This document shows positions 26,036 through 33,117 of a DNA stretch of 56,610 nt, one piece after another (the first letter of the stretch is position 1; every line of letters begins with the position of its first letter). The translations under genes were made by a program, and so were the position numbers. Below the pieces are notes generated by a model. The model was not told the DNA's origin. It saw only the letters and a program-made list of their open reading frames with translations, and did no database searches. Source of the DNA: Sphingomonas sp. (GTDB lineage Bacteria; Pseudomonadota; Alphaproteobacteria; Sphingomonadales; Sphingomonadaceae). Location: positions 1-56,610 of the forward strand of contig JAICXO010000002.1 of the NCBI GenBank assembly GCA_025980335.1, read 5' to 3'.

Positions 26036-27351
26036 AAGGGGAAATAGACCTGGATCATCGCCACCGCGGTGGCCCAGGTGATCAGGTTGAGCGGCAGGCC
26101 GACCTTCAGGAAATCGCCGTAGGAATAGCGGCCCATCTGATAGACCAGCACGTTGGTCTGGTAGCCGAACGGCGTCGCGAAGGCGGCGCTTGCGGCGATC
26201 ATCACGGCGACGAGGAACGGACGCGAGCTGACGTTGAACGCGTCGGCCATCGACACCGCCACCGGCGTGAACAGGACGGCGACGGTCGCATTCGACAGGA
26301 TCTCGGTCGCGAACAGGGTGACGCCATAGAGGATGATCAGCGCGAGCGTCGGGCTCATCGACTTCATCGTCCCGATCAGCGCTGCAGTCGCTGCGGACGC
26401 GAGGCCGGTTTCGTCGAGCGCGATCCCGAGCACGACCATTCCCGCGATCAGCATCAGCACTTCGGGCCTGAGCCCGTGATAGGCTTCGTCGGCGGTGATC
26501 ACGCGCATCAGGATGAGGAGCACGGCACCGGCGAACGCACAGGCTGCGATCGGCGCGACGTCCAATGCGGCAAGCACGATCACGAGGACGAAGACGATCA
26601 GCGACACGGCTGCCCGCAGCGGCTGGAACTCGACCTGCTTCGAAAACGCCTCGGCCGATCCGACAAGGCCGCCGACGAGGCCGGGTTCATGGAAGTCGGC
26701 GGAAGCGTCGGCGGTCGCGCGCTTCGTCTTCGGCTCATCGTCGGTCTTCATCAGGCGGCCGCTGAAGACGAACAGGTAGAGACCTCCGGCGAGCGCGACC
26801 GCGATTCCGACCGGCGTGATCTCGAACATGCCGAAGCGCGGCTGCCCGGCGACCGAAGCCATGTCGTTGACCAGCAAGTTCGTCGACGTGCCGATCAACG
26901 TGCAGCAGCCGCCGAGCACCGCGGCATAGGACAAGGGGATCAAATAGCGCTTGGGCGATCGGCCGAGCGACTTGGCGGCATCGCGCAGCACTGGGGCGGA
27001 AAGGACCACGATCGGCGTATTGTTGAGGAAGGCCGATGCCGCGCCTGCGAGGCCGATCAGGATCCACAATCCGGCGCTGCCGATGCGCCGGCACAGGCGG
27101 ACGGTCTTCTCGATCGCCGCGTCGAGCAGGCCCGATAGCTCCATCGCGTACGCGATGACGAACAGCGACGCGAGCGCGATGATGGCAGGGCTTGCGAAGG
27201 CCTTTTCGACCTCCACCGGCCGAACGATCCCGGTCATCAACAGGAACGCGGCGCCGGCAAGCGCCACGACATCCGCCCGGAGCCGGTCCCGGATCAGCGC
27301 AGCGACGACCGCGGCGAGCACCAGCAGCGTCGTCAGCTGGTCGAAGGTCAT
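26032..27351 (-). CDS. SLC13/DASS-type permease without TrkA-C domains
   Basis: 439 residues and about eleven TM helices. The two pseudo-repeats carry AFLNNTPIVVLSAPVL then GTSTNLLVND, and ILSNATVAVLFTPVAVSMA then PFGYQTNVLVYQMG: the SNT/NNT plus TN pairs that bind Na+ and carboxylate in SLC13 transporters. The middle loop (DEPKTKRATADASADF) is short, whereas many bacterial homologues have two TrkA-C domains there. Likely a Na+-coupled anion or dicarboxylate symporter; sulphate is possible. Convergent with grpE. Confidence 0.88.
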   Translation of the reverse strand: MTFDQLTTLLVLAAVVAALIRDRLRADVVALAGAAFLLMTGIVRPVEVEKAFASPAIIALASLFVIAYAMELSGLLDAAIEKTVRLCRRIGSAGLWILIGLAGAASAFLNNTPIVVLSAPVLRDAAKSLGRSPKRYLIPLSYAAVLGGCCTLIGTSTNLLVNDMASVAGQPRFGMFEITPVGIAVALAGGLYLFVFSGRLMKTDDEPKTKRATADASADFHEPGLVGGLVGSAEAFSKQVEFQPLRAAVSLIVFVLVIVLAALDVAPIAACAFAGAVLLILMRVITADEAYHGLRPEVLMLIAGMVVLGIALDETGLASAATAALIGTMKSMSPTLALIILYGVTLFATEILSNATVAVLFTPVAVSMADAFNVSSRPFLVAVMIAASAAFATPFGYQTNVLVYQMGRYSYGDFLKVGLPLNLITWATAVAMIQVYFPF

Positions 27352-27430
27352 GAACGTTTCGATAGCGGGCTTGCGCTAACGTGGGCCACCGCGCCCTGCA
27401 ATGGCAGGTCCGCTGTGTTATGGGCCGGAC

Positions 27431-28327
27431 ATGCCCGCGCCGATGACGTTTCGCCGACCAGCTTGCATGACGATGTTTTGCGCAACCCTGCTGGTTCTTT
27501 CCGGCTGCAAGGCGAGCGAGCAGGCAAACAACGAGGCGGCGCCGCAGAACGCTGCCGCTTCGGCCGAGAACATTGCCGCATCCGTCCCGCTCCCTCAGCC
27601 GCCGATGGACCGCGCCGCGCTGCTCGAAGCGGTTGCCAATGCGCGCAGCGCCGCGGCGGCGGGCGCCGACGACCGCCAGGCCCAGCAGCAACTCGACGGC
27701 AAGGAGTTCGAGCTGCGAATTCGGTTCGGGTGCGGTGGACCGGCGAGCGGCAGCACGAAAGCGCTCCCGCTCGGCTGGTCGCTGGACCAGAAGGGCAGCG
27801 TACTCCGGGTCCATGCGACCCCGAACCTCTCGAAGGACGACCCGGCGATTGGAGCCATGGGCCTCCAGGACATCGAGGCCGTCGAGGGATTTTGGCTCGA
27901 GCGGCCATGGATGTTCCAGGCGACCTGCCCCGCCAAACCGGCGGCGCTTGCAGTCGGACAAGCTCAAGGCAATTCGGCCGCGGCTGCCGCTGCGCCGAAA
28001 GAGCCCGCAGATCAGCAACCGATTCCCACGGCGCCGAAGGTCGGCATCGCGCAATTCTTCACAGCTTCCGATCCACGAACGGCGAGGCGCGACGATCGCC
28101 CTTACGAGGCGGTCAAGAAGCTCGATTCGGGAGCTGTCATCGGCCAGCAGGGCTTCGACCTCGTGCTCTCGGGCAGGCTTCGCATGCTCGCCGGCGGACG
28201 CGTGATTCGCTGCGTTTCGAGCAGTCCCGACACGGCGCCGGCCTGCGTCGTCGCAGCGACATTCGACCATGTCTGGATCGAGGATGCGGCGAGCAAGGAG
28301 CGAATCGCCGACTGGAGCAGCAGCTAG
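27431..28327 (+). CDS. Lipoprotein of unknown function
   Basis: About 298 residues from ATG 27431; ATGs at 27401, 27443 and 27467 are also in frame, and no start has a strong RBS. A lipobox follows a hydrophobic stretch (MFCATLLVLSGCKAS), so it should be lipidated. An Ala/Gln/Pro-rich linker precedes the folded part, which has ELRIRFGCGG, WMFQATCPAK, VIRCVSSSP and APACVVAATFDHVWIED, that is, two likely disulphides. I recall similar proteins in sphingomonads with no assigned function. The stop shares CTAG with the convergent DUF202 gene. Confidence 0.7.
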   Translation: MPAPMTFRRPACMTMFCATLLVLSGCKASEQANNEAAPQNAAASAENIAASVPLPQPPMDRAALLEAVANARSAAAAGADDRQAQQQLDGKEFELRIRFGCGGPASGSTKALPLGWSLDQKGSVLRVHATPNLSKDDPAIGAMGLQDIEAVEGFWLERPWMFQATCPAKPAALAVGQAQGNSAAAAAAPKEPADQQPIPTAPKVGIAQFFTASDPRTARRDDRPYEAVKKLDSGAVIGQQGFDLVLSGRLRMLAGGRVIRCVSSSPDTAPACVVAATFDHVWIEDAASKERIADWSSS

Positions 28328-28692
28328 ATCGGCAGGAGCCACATGGCTCCGGCGAGCGCCAGCGTCGCAAGCACGGCGATCAGGGTGATCAACCGGATTC
28401 GCGTGATCCTGATCGTCTGCACCCGATGCGCGTGGAGCCGCTCGTGCACCGTGCACGCGCGCCGCTCGGCCGCGATGAACACCAAAATGGCGATGAGCAG
28501 GAACGCCGTGCCGACGACGCGCGGCAACCACAGCGGGTGGATTCGCCCGAACAGCGCGTGGAAGCCCAGCGCGATTCCGATTGCGCCGAAGCCCGTGCGA
28601 AGCCAGCTGCCGAACGTCCGCTCATTGGCGAGTACCGTCCGATCCTCGGCATAATCCGTGCGCAGGCGCGCGAGGTCGGCCTCGTCCTCCAT
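28324..28692 (-). CDS. DUF202 (YidH-type) membrane protein
   Basis: 122 residues from ATG 28692. The N-terminus DYAEDRTVLANERTFGSWLRTGFGAIGIALGF is the DUF202 signature (ANERTF then a WLRTG turn into the first TM), followed by two more TM helices, as in E. coli YidH/YidG. A TTG at 28728 would overlap the upstream stop and could give a longer product by coupling, but the signature fits the ATG. Function of the family is unknown. Confidence 0.85.
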   Translation of the reverse strand: MEDEADLARLRTDYAEDRTVLANERTFGSWLRTGFGAIGIALGFHALFGRIHPLWLPRVVGTAFLLIAILVFIAAERRACTVHERLHAHRVQTIRITRIRLITLIAVLATLALAGAMWLLPI

Positions 28693-28724
28693 GCGCCTCC
28701 GAACGCATGCGGCGCGCGTACCGT

Positions 28725-29171
28725 TCAACGCGTGAACGGCAGCATCGAACGGGGCGGCACCTGCGGTGGATGTCCGCCGCGGTCGGCGAGAAAGCGGTGC
28801 CTGACGATCTCCGCCTGCTGCTCGATTCCGTAGCGACGGAACGGCTTGCCGGTCTTCAGCTCATATTGGTACCGGCAGAAGGGGTGGCGCATGAGCGGCA
28901 GATAGAGCCGACCCCCGTTCTGCGCCTGCCACACGTGAGTCATCTCATGGATGAAGAAACCCTGCCGGAACAGCGGCTCATCCGCGAAATCGTCCGACCA
29001 GCCGCCGGCGGCCGGGTGGAAGTAGATGTTGCCGTTGGGCGCCATGGCGGCGTTGCGCGGCTGGAATGGCCACCATTTGCCGCGGATCAGCCGAACTTTC
29101 GAATAGTCGATGGAATTGCCGAAAATCGATCGGGCGAGTGCGATCTCGCCGTCGCTCAGCGAACGGGTCAT
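28725..29171 (-). CDS. HEMTH zincin-like protein ('vgr-related' family)
   Basis: About 148 residues from ATG 29171 (GGAACGG just upstream); ATG 29183 is also in frame but sits inside a repeat arm. The core reads [24 protein letters not shown], then [31 protein letters not shown], with an HExxH zinc motif, and [13 protein letters not shown], whose Glu may be a third ligand. I recall this family in sphingomonads under the misleading name vgr-related protein; no VgrG or type VI genes are nearby. Activity untested as far as I know. No signal peptide. Confidence 0.75.
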   Translation of the reverse strand: MTRSLSDGEIALARSIFGNSIDYSKVRLIRGKWWPFQPRNAAMAPNGNIYFHPAAGGWSDDFADEPLFRQGFFIHEMTHVWQAQNGGRLYLPLMRHPFCRYQYELKTGKPFRRYGIEQQAEIVRHRFLADRGGHPPQVPPRSMLPFTR

Positions 29172-29178
29172 CCGTTCC

Positions 29179-29251
29179 GTCATTGCGAGAAGCCGAAGGT
29201 GACGAAGCAATCCACTGCTCGGCTGGATTGCTTCGCTGCGCTCGCAATGAC
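29179..29251. repeat. Dispersed palindromic repeat (GTCATTGCGAG family)
   Basis: A 73-base inverted repeat. Outer arms GTCATTGCGAG (29179-29189) and CTCGCAATGAC (29241-29251) are perfect; inner arms CGAAGCAATCCA and TGGATTGCTTCG are also perfect, around a short loop. This matches a family I know as common between genes in alphaproteobacteria. One arm abuts the start of the HEMTH gene, whose frame stays open through the repeat. Confidence 0.85.
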
Positions 29252-29362
29252 AAGCGGGTGGGAAGTGTCCTGCTCCCCTGTGCCCGCTCACGCCGCGGAC
29301 ACTTGCCGCCTGCCGGTCGCATCGCTAGGGCACCGGCAAAAGCAACACGGAGGAAGCGTTCC

Positions 29363-29599
29363 ATGAGCGAGACTGCCGATCGGGTGAAGAAGATCGTCGT
29401 CGAACATCTCGGCGTCGAGCCGGACAAGGTCACCGAAGACGCGAGCTTCATCGACGATCTCGGCGCCGACAGCCTCGACATCGTCGAGCTGGTGATGGCC
29501 TTCGAGGAGGAGTTCGGGGTCGAAATCCCGGACGACGCCGCGGAGAAGATCACGACCGTGCGCGACGCGATCGACTATATCGACCAGAACAAGGGCTGA
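29363..29599 (+). CDS. acpP: Acyl carrier protein
   Basis: 78 residues, very acidic, the standard ACP size. Ser37 in [24 protein letters not shown] is the 4'-phosphopantetheine attachment site. The ATG at 29363 follows CGGAGGAAG. It carries growing acyl chains in type II fatty acid synthesis and works with the FabF encoded next. The two are separated by 185 bases that hold a palindromic repeat and a terminator-like hairpin, so their expression levels can differ. Confidence 0.97.
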   Translation: MSETADRVKKIVVEHLGVEPDKVTEDASFIDDLGADSLDIVELVMAFEEEFGVEIPDDAAEKITTVRDAIDYIDQNKG

Positions 29600-29616
29600 G
29601 GATTATCGCCGGAGTG

Positions 29617-29725
29617 CTTCGATACGGCATTTCGGCTTCGCTCAATGCCTACTCAGCATGAGCGGATAGGGAATATCCCGCTCATCCTGAGTAGCCGCTG
29701 AGCTTGCCGAAGCGGCGTATCGAAG
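29617..29725. repeat. Palindromic repeat between acpP and fabF
   Basis: About 109 bases able to fold into one long imperfect hairpin: outer arms CTTCGATACG (29617-29626) and CGTATCGAAG (29716-29725) are perfect, and CTACTCAG / ATGAGCGG near the centre pair with CCGCTCAT / CTGAGTAG around a small loop. It looks like another dispersed repeat family of this genome type. Confidence 0.85.
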
Positions 29726-29731
29726 GACACA

Positions 29732-29769
29732 CAGGCTCGGCCCCTCAAGGGTTTGAGCCTGTTGTTTTT
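29732..29769 (+). terminator. Terminator-like hairpin directly before fabF
   Basis: CAGGCTC (29732-29738) pairs with GAGCCTG (29755-29761), with CCCT/AGGG pairing inside, followed by TTGTTTTT. The T run ends next to the fabF Shine-Dalgarno (GGAGGTG at 29770). It can end the acpP transcript and could also work as an attenuator for fabF-mltG. Confidence 0.75.
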
Positions 29770-29784
29770 GGAGGTGACTGCAAA

Positions 29785-31044
29785 ATGCGCCGTGTCGTGG
29801 TGACAGGTCTCGGGCTCGTGACGCCGCTCGGCGCCGACGTGGAGACCAGCTGGAACAACATCCTGGCAGCGAAGAGCGGCGCCGGACCGATCACTCATTT
29901 CGATGCCAGCGACCAGAAATGCCGCATCGCGTGCGAGGTGAAGCCGGCGGACCACGAGTACGGATTCGATCCGAACAAGCGGGTCGACTTCAAGACCCAG
30001 CGGCAGGTCGATCCGTTCATCATCTACGGCATCGACGCCGCCGGCCAGGCGGTGGAGGACGCGGGGCTCACCGACATGGACGAGCAGACGCGGCTTCGCG
30101 CGGGCGTGTCGATCGGCTCGGGCATCGGCGGCCTTCCGGGGATCGAGAGCGAGAGCCTGGTGCTCCACGAGAAAGGGCCGAGCCGCGTCAGCCCGCACTT
30201 CGTTCACGGCCGCCTGATCAACCTCATCTCCGGCCAGGTCTCGATCAAATACGGGCTGATGGGTCCCAATCATGCGGTCGTCACGGCGTGCTCGACCGGC
30301 GCGCACTCGATCGGCGATGCGGCGCGGATGATCCGCGACGACGATGCCGACATCATGCTTGCCGGCGGCGCCGAAGCCACCATCTGCCCGATCGGGATCG
30401 CGGGATTCGCGCAAGCGCGCGCGCTCAGCACCAACTTCAACGATCAGCCGGAGAAGGCGAGCCGACCCTACGACAAAGCGCGTGACGGCTTCGTCATGGG
30501 CGAGGGCGCCGGCGTGGTCGTGCTCGAGGAATATGAGCACGCCAAGGCACGCGGAGCGAAAATCTACGCCGAGGTGGTCGGCTACGGCCTTTCGGGCGAC
30601 GCGTACCACGTGACCGCGCCGCATCCGGAAGGGTCCGGCGGCTTCCGGGCGATGCAGATGGCGCTCAGGAAGTCGGGCCTGCAACCGTCCGACATCGACT
30701 ATATCAACGCTCATGGCACCTCGACTCCGCTCGGCGACGAGCTGGAGCTGGGCGCGGTCAAGCGGCTGTTCGGCGAGGCGGTAAGCGGCCTCTCGATGAG
30801 CTCGACCAAGTCTGCGATCGGCCATCTGCTCGGCGGAGCGGGGGCGGTCGAGAGCATCTTCTGCATCCTGGCGCTGCGCGACCAGATCGTCCCGCCGACG
30901 CTCAACCTCGACAACCCCGAGGAGAGCTGCGCCGGCGTCGACCTTGTGCCGCACAAGGCGAAGAAGCGGGAGGTCCGCGCCGTGCTCAACAACAGCTTCG
31001 GCTTCGGCGGCACAAACGCCTCGCTGATCATGAAGGCGGTGTGA
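29785..31044 (+). CDS. fabF: Beta-ketoacyl-ACP synthase II
   Basis: 419 residues from ATG 29785, with GGAGGTG nine bases before. The catalytic triad is clear: Cys169 (TACSTGAHS), His310 (NAHGTSTPLGD) and His347 (TKSAIGHLLGGAG); GFGGTN near the C-terminus closes the site. FabF condenses malonyl-ACP with acyl-ACP in fatty acid elongation and controls the 16-to-18 carbon step. It follows acpP as in most bacteria and its stop overlaps the mltG GTG start (GTGA), tying fatty-acid elongation to a cell-wall enzyme. Confidence 0.97.
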   Translation: MRRVVVTGLGLVTPLGADVETSWNNILAAKSGAGPITHFDASDQKCRIACEVKPADHEYGFDPNKRVDFKTQRQVDPFIIYGIDAAGQAVEDAGLTDMDEQTRLRAGVSIGSGIGGLPGIESESLVLHEKGPSRVSPHFVHGRLINLISGQVSIKYGLMGPNHAVVTACSTGAHSIGDAARMIRDDDADIMLAGGAEATICPIGIAGFAQARALSTNFNDQPEKASRPYDKARDGFVMGEGAGVVVLEEYEHAKARGAKIYAEVVGYGLSGDAYHVTAPHPEGSGGFRAMQMALRKSGLQPSDIDYINAHGTSTPLGDELELGAVKRLFGEAVSGLSMSSTKSAIGHLLGGAGAVESIFCILALRDQIVPPTLNLDNPEESCAGVDLVPHKAKKREVRAVLNNSFGFGGTNASLIMKAV

Positions 31045-32006
31045 AGCGTCCGCTGCTGATCGGCGCGGCGGCGCTGGTCCTCGCCGCGCTCGTCGTCATT
31101 TACACCTTCTGGTGGGCGCCCGGCCCGAAACGCGGTCCGCACGACATCATCGTCAAGGAAGGCACGACCCTTCACTCGGTTGCCCGCCAGCTGGTGAGCG
31201 AGGGTGCCGTCCCCGGCACCGCACGGACCTATTATGTGATGGCGCGGCTGTTCGGCTCGACCGACCCGATCCAGGCCGGGGAGTTCGAGATTCCGAGAGG
31301 AATGGGCGGCGCCAGCGTGCTCGACCTGCTGCAGCACGGCAAGCCGCTGCTCCGCCTGATCACCGTCGCCGAAGGCATGCCCTCGATCATCGTCGAGGAG
31401 AAGCTCGCGGCCAATCCGTATCTGACCGGACCGACGCCCGATATTCCCGAGGGATCGGTGCTTCCCGACAGCTACAGCTTCCAGCGGGGCGACGCGCGCG
31501 CGGCAGTGGTCAAGCGGATGCAGCAGGCGATGACGAAAGCGCTTGCCCAGCTGTGGCCGAAACGGAGCAACGATTGCCCGCTGGCGAGCCCAGAGCAGGC
31601 GGTGATCCTTGCCTCGATCGTCGAGAAGGAAACCGCAAAGCCTGCCGAGCGACCGCTGATTGGGGGCGTCTATTGCAACCGGCTCAAGATCGGCATGCCG
31701 CTGCAGGCCGACCCGACCTTCATTTATCCGATCACCAAAGGGAAACCGTTGGGGCGGCGTCCACGTTTGTCGGAGGTGCACGCGAAGAACGATTACAACA
31801 CCTACGAGATCAACGGCCTGCCCGCCGGTCCGATCACGAACCCCGGCAAGGCGAGCATCGAGGCGGTGCTTCACCCGGCGCAGACCAAGGCGCTCTATTT
31901 CGTCGCCGACGGCACCGGCGGGCACGTGTTCGCCGAAACGCTGGCGGAGCAGAACGCCAACGTCGCCAAGTGGTACGCGATCCGCCGCCAGCGGGGCCAG
32001 ATGTGA
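31041..32006 (+). CDS. mltG: Endolytic murein transglycosylase MltG
   Basis: 321 residues from a GTG that overlaps the fabF stop. One N-terminal TM helix (LIGAAALVLAALVVIYTFWW), then a LysM-like part (VKEGTTLHSVARQLVSEGAV) and the YceG catalytic domain: EGSVLPDSYSF, ILASIVEKET with the catalytic Glu, then LQADPTFIYPI and YNTYEINGLPAGPITNPGKASIEAVLHP. It cuts nascent glycan strands at the inner membrane, setting their length. Some alphaproteobacterial versions are similarly short. Placement after fabF is common. Confidence 0.95.
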   Translation: MKRPLLIGAAALVLAALVVIYTFWWAPGPKRGPHDIIVKEGTTLHSVARQLVSEGAVPGTARTYYVMARLFGSTDPIQAGEFEIPRGMGGASVLDLLQHGKPLLRLITVAEGMPSIIVEEKLAANPYLTGPTPDIPEGSVLPDSYSFQRGDARAAVVKRMQQAMTKALAQLWPKRSNDCPLASPEQAVILASIVEKETAKPAERPLIGGVYCNRLKIGMPLQADPTFIYPITKGKPLGRRPRLSEVHAKNDYNTYEINGLPAGPITNPGKASIEAVLHPAQTKALYFVADGTGGHVFAETLAEQNANVAKWYAIRRQRGQM

Positions 32007-32335
32007 GGAACCGCGGAATCGGCCGCGGGCGCATGTTCATGGGCGGCCTTCTCCTGCTCGCGGCAATCCTGACGTGGGGAATCGGACTGATGATGAGCCC
32101 GCACGGTGCGACGGTCGCCAAGGGCACCCAGCACGTGCGCTCCGTCATTGTCACCTACATGCTCAAGGATGCGGTCGGAACGCTCATCCTGTGCGCGATC
32201 TCGGCCTGGCTGCTGTTCCCGTCGCGGCGGCCGAAATGGCCGGCGCGTGACTGGACCCTGATTGCGGTCCTCGTCTTCCTCGCCGGAAGCAGCGTCTACA
32301 CGCTAATCTGGCTTCAGACGTCAGTTCTTGGTTAG
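32003..32335 (+). CDS. Small membrane protein with three TM helices
   Basis: 110 residues if translation starts at the GTG overlapping the mltG stop (GTGA); ATG 32033 would give 100 residues. Three hydrophobic segments are seen (MFMGGLLLLAAILTWGIGLMM, AVGTLILCAISAWLLF, TLIAVLVFLAGSSVYTLIWL) with basic residues between the second and third. No conserved motif was recognised. Coupling to mltG suggests an envelope role. Its 3' end overlaps the convergent SH3 gene by 15 bases. Confidence 0.7.
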   Translation: MRNRGIGRGRMFMGGLLLLAAILTWGIGLMMSPHGATVAKGTQHVRSVIVTYMLKDAVGTLILCAISAWLLFPSRRPKWPARDWTLIAVLVFLAGSSVYTLIWLQTSVLG

Positions 32336-32725
32336 CGCCTCGGCCGGCACATAGCCGACGCGCCGGTCCTCGCCGGCATAGCCCCACGCCCAGCCCGCAG
32401 TGTCGTCGAGCAACAGGAATGGCTCGCCGGGTCCGAGTTCCCGCACCGCCTCGGCATTGACGGAAGGAGCGAGGCGAAGCGCCGCCGCGCTGCCGAGCCG
32501 CCGTTCGACCGGCTGGGCATAATGCGACGCGATCACGCGTCCGGCGAGCGCGACGTCGGCGAGGTCCTTGCGGTACGCGTTGAACGCGGGATCCGGGAGG
32601 TCGGACGGGCCGGTGAGCGCGAACCCGTCAGCGCTGGTGGGCGTATGCGGGGGCCTGGCCGATGATCGGCCGGTGTGCCGCGGAGCTTCCGTCGCTCTCG
32701 CGGAGGTTGCGCTTGAACCCTTCAA
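32321..32725 (-). CDS. SH3-like fragment related to NlpC/P60 hydrolases, probably a remnant
   Basis: Recognisable homology starts near FALTGPSDLPDPAFNAYRKDL and continues ALAGRVIASHYAQPVERRL, LRLAPSVNAEAVRELGPGEPF and GWAWGYAGEDRRVGYVPAEAL, which resembles the N-terminal SH3 segment of sphingomonad C40 (NlpC/P60) peptidases. It stops after the SH3 part; the catalytic Cys/His domain is missing. The first start in frame before the homology is TTG 32725, about 98 bases inside the MarR-type gene. Both ends therefore look damaged: either a reduced, still-translated SH3 protein or a pseudogene. Confidence 0.55.
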   Translation of the reverse strand: MKGSSATSARATEAPRHTGRSSARPPHTPTSADGFALTGPSDLPDPAFNAYRKDLADVALAGRVIASHYAQPVERRLGSAAALRLAPSVNAEAVRELGPGEPFLLLDDTAGWAWGYAGEDRRVGYVPAEALTKN

Positions 32726-33008
32726 GAAAATCAGCCCCGCTGCTCGTTCGGACGACGAACACGTTGCGCCGGTCGTCCTGGTCCCTCTCGCGGCGCAGAT
32801 AGCCGAGCGCGCCGAGCGTATTCAAGGCGCGAGTGACGACGGGCTTGGAAACCCCGAGGATGCGCGCGAGGCCGCGAACGGTGTGCGGCCCGGGCGTCAG
32901 ATAGACCAGCATCAGCAAGGCCATTTGGCGGTTGGTGAGGTCCGGTTCGCCCGAGCGGACATAGGCGATGAGGGCCTTCATCCACCCGGTAAGCGAAACT
33001 TCGCTCAT
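32628..33008 (-). CDS. MarR-type winged-helix regulator
   Basis: 126 residues from ATG 33008 (GGAGAGT upstream), slightly short for MarR. It has LTNRQMALLMLVYLTPGPHTVRGLARIL, the recognition helix SKPVVTRALNTLGALGYL, and the wing RRERDQDDRRNVFVVRTSSG, the DDRR wing being a MarR hallmark. The C-terminal dimer helices are brief. It lies between an M17 peptidase and an SH3 remnant on the same strand, so it might regulate this unit; no operator was identified. The ligand is unknown. Confidence 0.85.
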   Translation of the reverse strand: MSEVSLTGWMKALIAYVRSGEPDLTNRQMALLMLVYLTPGPHTVRGLARILGVSKPVVTRALNTLGALGYLRRERDQDDRRNVFVVRTSSGADFLEGFKRNLRESDGSSAAHRPIIGQAPAYAHQR

Positions 33009-33117
33009 TACTGCCACTCTCCGTACTCGTGCCGTGTAGCAGCCGAATAAACCGGTAAGGACGCGAAATGTTGCAGGGCAATCGCCCGAAATTGCGGGAA
33101 TTTCCCGAATTGCAGGA

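Noticed and set aside
26735-28531. 598-codon minus-strand open frame across the permease start and the lipoprotein
   Set aside because: Antisense to one gene and out of frame with the other; no domain was seen in it.
28725-29171. Type VI secretion (VgrG) link suggested by the remembered family name
   Set aside because: The protein is a short HExxH zincin-like protein with no VgrG spike repeats and no T6SS neighbours.
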